From UBA1479 sp040218445 (GTDB taxonomy: Bacteria > Pseudomonadota > Alphaproteobacteria > Rhodospirillales > Casp-alpha2): 64,000 bases of DNA. Location of the stretch: assembly GCA_040218445.1 (NCBI GenBank), contig JAVJRK010000010.1, positions 930,001 through 994,000 on the forward strand, in the 5' to 3' direction. The number at the start of each line of letters is the position of its first letter. Position 1 is the stretch's first letter. A program made the translations under genes and the position numbers. Shown here piece by piece: positions 58,257 to 64,000 of the stretch. The notes under the pieces were generated by a model that saw nothing but the letters and a program-made list of their open reading frames with translations, was not told the DNA's origin and did no database searches.

Positions 58257-59450
58257 TTATTGGTCGGCGACGGCGCGGCGCATGAACAGGCAAAGCGGCA
58301 AGGGGATCAGGATCGTCGCCGCCATGGCCAGCATCGCGGGTGTCAGCCCGAAGCTGTCGCCGATCAGCCCGAACGCCATGGGGCCGATGATCATCGCGCC
58401 TGTGGCGATGGAATAGATCACGGCGAAGCCGCGGGCCTGGCGTTCCGGTTCGATCAGGTCGCCGACCGTACCGTAGGTAATGGACGAGCCGCCCTGCAGC
58501 ACCATGCCCAGAACGGGCAGCAGAAAATAGGCGGCCAGGGTCGGCAACAGCAGGACCGCGACGATACCCAGGGCCGTGAGAATTTCCACCAACACCAGGG
58601 AGCGGACCACGCCCAGGCGTTCGGCCAGATATCCGCAGCCGAATTTCCCAAACGCCCCGCCGGCCAGGGTCAGAACCACGGCAAAAGCGCTGAGTGCGGT
58701 CGGGACTTCCTTCTCGATCATCAGGAAGGCGACGAAGGTCAGAAACCCGCCCTGAACCACGGTGTCGACCAGGACGATGCCGCACAGAGCAGAGAACGCG
58801 GGTTTGTCCTTGATCCCCCAGCCCTTCGGCGCGGCCACGGCTTCGCCGTCCTGATGGGGACGGGGAGAGGTTCCGGCATCGGCGCGGCCCAAGGCGCCGA
58901 TCACCGCGATGCCGCCCAATATGGCGGCGGCGCCGAACACGATCACCATGTCCTGCCAGACGATGCCGGCCCCGATCGACAGGGTGAACAGGCCGGCGAA
59001 GGTCAGCTTGCCCACATCACCGAACGAGTTGTAGGTGCCCAGCGCCGTGCGCCGGCCCTGGCTGCCGAAGATGCGGGTGACCAGGGCGGAACACAGGGTG
59101 TGCTGGAACCCGCCGCCGATGCCCGAGATCAGAAGGACCACGACGATGGCCGTGAATCCGTCGGCCCAGGCCAGGGCCACGTATCCGGCACCTGCGGCGA
59201 TCAGGCCGAAGCCGATCAGAATCCGCTCGCCGATGCGTTCCGACAACATGCCGGACGGCAGTTCAAACGCGGTCATGGCCATGCGGTTGGCGGCGCGGAT
59301 GATGCCGACCTGGGCATAGGACAGGCCGAAGGTTTGTGCCAGCACCGGCAGCAGGACGTAAAGAACATCCGTCAGGCCGTCCTGAATGCTATGCGCCGTA
59401 CAGCAGGATGCCAGCGTCAGGCGGCGGCGCGATGTCTCAGTTCGGGACAT
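58257..59450 (-). CDS. MFS transporter
   Basis: 397 residues with about 12 hydrophobic helices in two six-helix halves and a cytoplasmic loop near the middle (residues 185-210). The motif RIGERILIGFGLIAAG after helix 2 is the family signature loop. Substrate cannot be deduced; drug or lactone-derived metabolite export and uptake are both possible. The start ATG 59450 overlaps the preceding MBL stop by 14 bases (an upstream TTG at 59459 is less likely), so the three genes form one coupled operon. Confidence 0.85.
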   Translation of the reverse strand: MSRTETSRRRLTLASCCTAHSIQDGLTDVLYVLLPVLAQTFGLSYAQVGIIRAANRMAMTAFELPSGMLSERIGERILIGFGLIAAGAGYVALAWADGFTAIVVVLLISGIGGGFQHTLCSALVTRIFGSQGRRTALGTYNSFGDVGKLTFAGLFTLSIGAGIVWQDMVIVFGAAAILGGIAVIGALGRADAGTSPRPHQDGEAVAAPKGWGIKDKPAFSALCGIVLVDTVVQGGFLTFVAFLMIEKEVPTALSAFAVVLTLAGGAFGKFGCGYLAERLGVVRSLVLVEILTALGIVAVLLLPTLAAYFLLPVLGMVLQGGSSITYGTVGDLIEPERQARGFAVIYSIATGAMIIGPMAFGLIGDSFGLTPAMLAMAATILIPLPLCLFMRRAVADQ

Positions 59451-60246
59451 TGGGCGCAAGGTCGACCCTGGCGACGATCCCTTTCAGGTCTTCGGACGCG
59501 GGCGGGTAATATTCCAGCACCAAGGGGTCATGGCCCGGCACCACGTGGTCCGGGCTGTCGGCCAGGCGCGCGACCTTCTTGTGGCCTTCCAGCATGTCGC
59601 CGATGTGAAGGACCGTGGGGAACGGGTTCTTGTGCTGCCAGTTGGCATAAAGATGCATGGCGTCCGATGCCAATACGACCCAGCCCCGTTCGGTCCAGGC
59701 GCGCACGAACATCATGCCCTCGGTATGGCCGCCCACATGATGCAGGGTCAGCCCGGGGAACAGCTCCTCGTCGCCGTCATGAAATTCGACCCGGTCTTTG
59801 TACAGTTCCTGCACCAAAAGACAGACATCATCGGCATCGAAGGAATTGCGCAGCGCCGGATAGCGCATGTAACGCCCGGTGACATAGGACATTTCCCGGT
59901 CCTGAATATGGAACATGGCCTTGGGGAATTTGTCGAAATTTCCGCTGTGGTCGTAATGCATGTGGGTCACGACCACGTCCGTGACCTCGGCCGGGTCGAC
60001 GCCGACCAGTTTCAGGCTTTCCGCCGGGCAGCGGAACATGGTCCGCCCCCGCTTGCCGCAGCCCGCTTCTTCGTTGAAGCCGGTGTCGATGACCACCGTG
60101 CGATTTTCCGACACGCAGGCCCAGACGTAATAGTCGATGGGATAAGGCGCGTCGTGCGGATCGGGCGGATGCATGAAGTTCATGGATTGGGGGCGGGGAT
60201 CGTGGGTGCCGTATTTTATGGCGTAAAGCTTATAGGTCTCGGTCAT
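59437..60246 (-). CDS. MBL-fold hydrolase, N-acyl homoserine lactonase family, copy 1
   Basis: 269 residues. Same metal motifs as copy 2: HMHYDHSG, HHVGGHTEGMM, LASDAMHLYANW and VVPGHDP. Differences are concentrated at residues 16-30, 55-75 and the C-terminal tail, likely near the substrate pocket. A GAGGAG ribosome-binding site lies upstream. It is the first gene of the MBL-MFS-MBL run. Copy 1 and copy 2 also match closely at nucleotide level, suggesting recent duplication or gene conversion. Confidence 0.85.
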   Translation of the reverse strand: MTETYKLYAIKYGTHDPRPQSMNFMHPPDPHDAPYPIDYYVWACVSENRTVVIDTGFNEEAGCGKRGRTMFRCPAESLKLVGVDPAEVTDVVVTHMHYDHSGNFDKFPKAMFHIQDREMSYVTGRYMRYPALRNSFDADDVCLLVQELYKDRVEFHDGDEELFPGLTLHHVGGHTEGMMFVRAWTERGWVVLASDAMHLYANWQHKNPFPTVLHIGDMLEGHKKVARLADSPDHVVPGHDPLVLEYYPPASEDLKGIVARVDLAPNVPN

Positions 60247-60374
60247 GGTGCGGTGTCTCCTCGTGGCACGAGCCTAGGCCGCGATTCCCAGCCTCGCAAG
60301 CTTCATCCGCCCCGGATTTCCCCGATTCTCATGACCTTGCAAGGGGTTGAAGAAGTTTTCCGATGCTTCAAAAA

Positions 60375-60390
60375 TGTGACATTGATCACA
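60375..60390. promoter_or_regulatory. Perfect CRP/FNR-type palindrome
   Basis: TGTGA-CATTGA-TCACA matches the CRP core consensus (TGTGA-N6-TCACA) exactly, with AAA before and T after also matching the extended site. An FNR-like half TTGATCA overlaps it. It lies 110 bases before the ATG of the kinase at 60501 and 129 bases before the divergent MBL gene at 60246, so it could control either. The rest of this 254-base gap holds no other clear signal. Confidence 0.65.
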
Positions 60391-60500
60391 TGGGCCGACA
60401 TATTCGGTGCTTATCGTCCATGACTTCTTGCTAGGTGCCTAAAAAAGCCGGGAATCGGTAGACTTCAAGGAACTTGTTAAGCCAGAGGAGTAAATCGCCG

Positions 60501-61781
60501 ATGGCCGCGTTGGTCGAATATCTATTCGGTTCCGCATCTTTTGTTCCCCATGGGTATTGTCTGATGTGGCGTCCGGATCTGGTCGCCATGCATGCCATTT
60601 CGGATGCCTTGATCGCGATCGCCTATTTCTCGATACCCGGCGCCATTTACCTGTTCATCAAGCAGCGATCCGATTTCGAATTCAAATGGACGGCGGTCCT
60701 GTTCGTCGCGTTCATCGCCTTGTGCGGATTGACCCATATCGCGGGGCTGGTGACCTTGTGGCAGCCCTATTACGGCATGCAGGGCATGGTTAAGGCGGCG
60801 ACGGCGACGGTGTCCATTCTGACCGCCATTTCCCTTTGGCCGCTGCTGCCGAAACTAATGACCATGCCGAGCCCGTTTCAATTGCGCGAGGTCAATCACC
60901 GTCTTGAAGACGAGATAGCCCGTCACCGCCGCACGGAACAGGAACTGATCCAGGCCCGCGATGGCCTGGAACAGCGGGTGCGGGAGCGCACACGGGAATT
61001 GGAATACGCCTTGGACGCGCAGAAAAAAGCGGAACATCAGCTTGCCAACCGGGCCGCGGAACTGGAACGGTCCAACCGGGAACTGGACGATTTCGCTCAT
61101 GTCGCTTCCCACGATTTGAAGGAACCGATCCGGGGCATCGCCAATACGGCGACCTTCTTCCTTGATGACCACGGTGACGTGCTTAAGGACGCCGCGCGCA
61201 AACAGATCGAAACCATCATCCGGCTGGCGGCGCGGATGGATAATTTTCTCAACGATCTGCTGACGTATTCCCGTTACGGCCACACCAAAATGGGTTTCCG
61301 GACGGTTGATGCGCGGCCGATGATCGAGGATATCCTGGATGAACTCCACCCCATGATCGAAGAGCACGGTGCTCGGGTTGTGGTTCAAGACGCGATGCCG
61401 ACGGTCTATTGCGACCGAACACGAGTCCGCGAAGTGTTTCGCAACCTGATCACGAATGCCCTTAAATACAATGACAGTGCGGAAAAAAGGGTCGAGATCG
61501 GCGCTTTGCCGCCTGATATGGATGCGCCGGAAACGACATTCTTCGTCAAGGACAACGGGATCGGCATTGCCGCCGATTTTGACGAGCGGATTTTCGGCAT
61601 GTTCAACCGGCTTCACGGGCGGGATGAATATGGCGGCGGGTCGGGTGCCGGCCTTGCGATCGTAAAGCGTATCGTCGAACAACATGACGGGCGTATTTGG
61701 TATGAACCGGCCCCGCAAGGTGGGTCCATCTTCTGGTTCACACTGAATACGGTTCAATCGGAGGACGAAACCGATGGCTGA
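60501..61781 (+). CDS. Ethylene-receptor-like (ETR1 N-terminal domain) sensor histidine kinase
   Basis: 426 residues. The first about 115 residues form three membrane helices like the ethylene-binding domain of plant ETR1. All seven residues needed for ethylene binding in ETR1 are present at a constant offset of ten: Asp35, Tyr42, Ile45, Pro46, Ile72, Cys75 and His79, the last two being the copper ligands. A coiled coil follows, then the phytochrome-type H box VASHDLKEPIRGI near 200 and ATPase motifs NLITNALKYN, DNGIGIA and GGGSGAGLAIVKRIV. There is no GAF domain. ATG 60501 follows GAGGAG. It overlaps the next gene by eight bases. Confidence 0.9.
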   Translation: MAALVEYLFGSASFVPHGYCLMWRPDLVAMHAISDALIAIAYFSIPGAIYLFIKQRSDFEFKWTAVLFVAFIALCGLTHIAGLVTLWQPYYGMQGMVKAATATVSILTAISLWPLLPKLMTMPSPFQLREVNHRLEDEIARHRRTEQELIQARDGLEQRVRERTRELEYALDAQKKAEHQLANRAAELERSNRELDDFAHVASHDLKEPIRGIANTATFFLDDHGDVLKDAARKQIETIIRLAARMDNFLNDLLTYSRYGHTKMGFRTVDARPMIEDILDELHPMIEEHGARVVVQDAMPTVYCDRTRVREVFRNLITNALKYNDSAEKRVEIGALPPDMDAPETTFFVKDNGIGIAADFDERIFGMFNRLHGRDEYGGGSGAGLAIVKRIVEQHDGRIWYEPAPQGGSIFWFTLNTVQSEDETDG

Positions 61782-62214
61782 TCGGGGAATCCTGCTGGTC
61801 GAGGACAGCCCGGAGGACGCCGAGGCAATTGTCCGCGCATTGAAACAGGCCGGGTTGGAGCAGCCCGTTACGCACATTCCTGATGGTGACCGGGCGATCA
61901 GGTTTTTCGATACAATCCGCAGCGGCGACGCCGGGCGTCCGGCATTGATCTTGTTGGATCTGAATATGCCCGGAACCGACGGCCGGGAAGTCTTGAAGCG
62001 ATTAAAATCGGCGGAGGACACGGCCGATATTCCGGTCCTGGTATTCACATCGTCGTCACGTGAACGGGATATAGAAGATTCATATCAAGCCGGTGCGAAC
62101 AGCTTTCTGCAGAAGCCTGTGGATTACGAAAGCCTTCTGAAAACGGCCGAGGCCGTCATGGAATACTGGTTTCGGACGGTGCTCATTCCGCCGCCGAAAG
62201 GCTTGAAACCATGA
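61774..62214 (+). CDS. Single-domain response regulator (Rcp1-like)
   Basis: 146 residues, receiver domain only. Acidic pocket VEDSPEDAEA near residue 9, phosphoacceptor aspartate in LILLDLNMPGTDG near 60, Thr/Ser in VFTSSSRE near 90 and lysine in QKPVD near 115. There is no DNA-binding output. This subtype is the usual partner of phytochrome-like kinases such as Cph1-Rcp1. It overlaps both neighbours (eight and four bases), so it is made in step with them. Confidence 0.92.
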   Translation: MADRGILLVEDSPEDAEAIVRALKQAGLEQPVTHIPDGDRAIRFFDTIRSGDAGRPALILLDLNMPGTDGREVLKRLKSAEDTADIPVLVFTSSSRERDIEDSYQAGANSFLQKPVDYESLLKTAEAVMEYWFRTVLIPPPKGLKP

Positions 62215-63299
62215 AGGTGCTGGTCATAGAAGACAGCCCGGAAGACCGGGCGCTGTACCGGCGATATTTGACCAATGACGGCGGGTTTGATGTGGTCGAT
62301 ACGGAAACCTTGCGTGATGCCAAATTACAGTTCCGTACGTTCACGCCGGATTGCGTGCTGGTCGATTTCAACCTACCCGATGCCGATGGGTTCGGTGTTA
62401 TCGAGGCCTTGCGGTCCGATCAAATGTCCTTTCCCTGTGCCTTCATCATCGTGACCGGGGAAGGCAGCGAACATCTTGCCGTCACGTCATTCCGGTCGGG
62501 CGCGGATGATTACGTCGCCAAGAACGGCCTGACCCCGACCCTTTTGCAGTCTTCCATCCAAAAAGCCGTGGGGCGTGTCCAGGCCCGTCAGGAACGGCAA
62601 CGCTATCTTCAGGCGCTGGAATATTTCGCGTCGATCGCCGCGCATGATCTCAAGGCACCGTTGCAGACGGTCAAAGGATATACGGAGCTGACCAAGTTCG
62701 GCGGCAACGAAATTTCCGAGACCACGCGCGGGGATTATCTGGATCTCGTCCTGGAATCCTGCAGCCGGATGGAATCATTGATCGACGGTCTGTTGGCTTA
62801 CGCGCAATCGGGGGAAGAAGCGGCCAGCCTTGTTTTGGTCGATGTCGGAAAAACCGTCGAGGACGTGATGAAGGTTCTGGCCGGGAAAATTCAGGATACG
62901 GGCGCGCGGATTCAGGTCGGCGACCTGGGAACGGTCATGGGCGACGCGCTCGGCATTCATCAGGTGTTTCAAAACCTCATCGATAACGCCATGCAGTACG
63001 CCGATAAGGGGGCGCCGCAAATTAATCTGTCCTCGACGCAATTCGGGGATTGGGCAATCTATTCCGTCTCCGACAACGGGCCCGGCGTACCTGACCATGA
63101 ACGGGAAAGGGTGTTCATGCCGCTTGTCCGCTTGGGCGACAGGGAAAAGCGCCAAGGGCACGGCCTGGGCCTTGCCATCTGCCAGCAGATTATCGAACGC
63201 CATGGCGGCCGGATTTGGGTCAACAAGGAAACGGATGGGGGGGCGACGTTTTGTTTTTCGCTGCCCCTGAAGGACGATTATTCGGAATTCGACGATTGA
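62211..63299 (+). CDS. Receiver-histidine kinase protein (N-terminal REC, C-terminal kinase)
   Basis: 362 residues. A receiver domain (about 1-125) with the acidic pocket IEDSPEDRALYRR, the phosphoacceptor in VLVDFNLPDADG and the lysine in VAKNGLTP is joined to a HisKA domain with SIAAHDLKAPLQTVKGYTEL near 150 and an ATPase domain with NLIDNAMQYAD, DNGPGVP and GHGLGLAICQQI. There is no sensor of its own, so it probably takes input through the receiver and passes signal to other partners. It is the third gene of the coupled relay. Confidence 0.9.
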   Translation: MKVLVIEDSPEDRALYRRYLTNDGGFDVVDTETLRDAKLQFRTFTPDCVLVDFNLPDADGFGVIEALRSDQMSFPCAFIIVTGEGSEHLAVTSFRSGADDYVAKNGLTPTLLQSSIQKAVGRVQARQERQRYLQALEYFASIAAHDLKAPLQTVKGYTELTKFGGNEISETTRGDYLDLVLESCSRMESLIDGLLAYAQSGEEAASLVLVDVGKTVEDVMKVLAGKIQDTGARIQVGDLGTVMGDALGIHQVFQNLIDNAMQYADKGAPQINLSSTQFGDWAIYSVSDNGPGVPDHERERVFMPLVRLGDREKRQGHGLGLAICQQIIERHGGRIWVNKETDGGATFCFSLPLKDDYSEFDD

Positions 63300-63352
63300 C
63301 CTCAGCTGACGGGAATCGCCCGCGCGGCCCGCTTTTATGCTAGATTGCAGGT

Positions 63353-63556
63353 ATGGATACACACGAACTTCTTGCCGCCATCAACATGGCGCTCGTCCAG
63401 ATGGACGAACAGCCCGAAGACATGCACGAGGTTCATCTTCGTCTGCTTGAATTGTTGGACCAGCTCAAGGCGACGGGGGCGGACCTGCCTTCGGATCTGG
63501 TGGCGCTTGAACAACGCCTGGCCGAGGACGTCGAGGGCGTGACACCGAACACGTAG
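63353..63556 (+). CDS. Small acidic protein of unknown function
   Basis: 67 residues, strongly helical with heptad-like leucines (LHEV/LRLLELLDQLKA region), acidic and without cysteines, consistent with a small coiled coil or docking protein. A weak ribosome-binding GCAGG precedes the ATG. It follows the relay after 53 bases and may or may not belong to it. Family unknown. Confidence 0.6.
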   Translation: MDTHELLAAINMALVQMDEQPEDMHEVHLRLLELLDQLKATGADLPSDLVALEQRLAEDVEGVTPNT

Positions 63557-63586
63557 GCACGCGCGCCCGAATGCCGGCCCGAGACG

Positions 63587-64000
63587 CTATTCCGCACCCT
63601 TATAGGTGATGCGGTAGACCGCCCCGCGGGCGTCATCCGAAACCAAAACCGATCCATCCGTCAGTTCCTTGACGTCGACCGGGCGACCCCATTTTGATCC
63701 GTCGGGGCGCAGGAAGCCGGTCGCGAAGGGCTCCCAGGAAAGGGCTTTTTCGGTCTGTTTGTCGAACCGCACCCGGGCGACACGATAGCCGTCGGGGACA
63801 CTGCGGTTCCAAGACCCGTGATGAGCGACAAAGGCATCACCCCGGGCGTCTGCGGGAAACATTTTTCCTTTGTAAAAACTCATGCCCAATGACGCCACAT
63901 GGGCGCCGAACGGGACCACCGGCGGCGTATGGGGGGCGGGAAGGGGGCGGTCAGCGAAATCTTCCGTGCGCGCCGTGCCGCCGCCGAAATGGGGAAAGCC
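63587..64000 (-). CDS. PQQ-dependent sugar (sorbosone) dehydrogenase-like protein, 5' part beyond window
   Basis: The C-terminal 137 residues are visible. The beta-propeller end FGAHVASLGMSFYKG, the segment AFVAHHGSWNRS and the repeat RPVDVKELTDGSVLVSDDARGAVYRI match the GSDH/sorbosone-dehydrogenase fold, which oxidises sugars with PQQ in the periplasm. The gene continues past base 64000, so its start, signal peptide and full length cannot be judged. It converges on the small protein gene. Confidence 0.8.
   Translation of the reverse strand, partial: GFPHFGGGTARTEDFADRPLPAPHTPPVVPFGAHVASLGMSFYKGKMFPADARGDAFVAHHGSWNRSVPDGYRVARVRFDKQTEKALSWEPFATGFLRPDGSKWGRPVDVKELTDGSVLVSDDARGAVYRITYKGAE

Overview
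The window looks like one continuous stretch of chromosome from a GC-rich alphaproteobacterium, most likely in or near the Rhodospirillales. The clues are the PAS_5-type and DUF2336 proteins, the rpmH-rnpA-yidD-yidC-engB-argB block, a membrane-anchored CycM-type cytochrome c beside pheA, and many single-module sensor kinases. Genes are densely packed on both strands. No IS element, integrase, phage gene, CRISPR array, rRNA or tRNA was seen, and no gap between genes exceeds about 255 bases. Both window edges cut a gene.

Layout: 1-2013, a class I glutamine amidotransferase (cut at the left edge) and two tandem PAS_5-like proteins. 2024-8098, glutamate synthase gltBD. 8318-15849, uppP, a GhrA-like reductase and the yejABEF peptide importer. 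15952-20304, hisN, a cytochrome c, pheA, a DUF983 protein and a PAS sensor kinase. 20350-25412, nudC, then SRP RNA, dnaX, ybaB and recR; this usually compact cluster is interrupted by a reverse-strand exonuclease gene and a pair of palindromic repeats. 25435-31684, rmuC, a DUF4139 protein, def-fmt, a DsbA-like protein, a GIY-YIG protein and a flavin monooxygenase. 31728-34270, a cyanide-insensitive type bd oxidase with its tiny third subunit. 34357-36543, two tandem paralogues of a family I do not recognise. 36694-44540, truA, dapE/dapD, a HAD nucleotidase, a DUF2336 protein, an amidase and argB. 44599-47949, engB, yidC, yidD, rnpA and rpmH. 48187-51839, a TVP38 membrane protein, a flavin disulphide oxidoreductase and a sensor kinase in one compact run. 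51929-57377, a Tam-like methyltransferase, a lipoprotein gamma-glutamyltransferase, panBC and an MscS channel. 57434-60246, two metallo-beta-lactamase-fold hydrolases flanking an MFS transporter. 60501-63299, a three-gene phosphorelay. 63353-64000, a tiny protein and the end of a sorbosone-dehydrogenase-like protein.

The most interesting unit is 60375-63299. Its first kinase has an N-terminal domain in which all seven ethylene/copper-binding residues of plant ETR1 are present at exactly the ETR1 spacing. It is overlapped by a single-domain response regulator and then by a receiver-kinase protein. A perfect TGTGA-N6-TCACA (CRP/FNR-type) palindrome lies just upstream. Other points worth a look are a DUF2474 oxidase subunit that seems to start at CTG, the MBL-MFS-MBL sandwich, the unknown tandem pair with a perfect AT-rich palindrome upstream, a six-codon coupling ORF between yejE and yejF, and a near-consensus promoter plus GC-rich leader hairpin at pheA. 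All family calls are by reading; no database search was possible.
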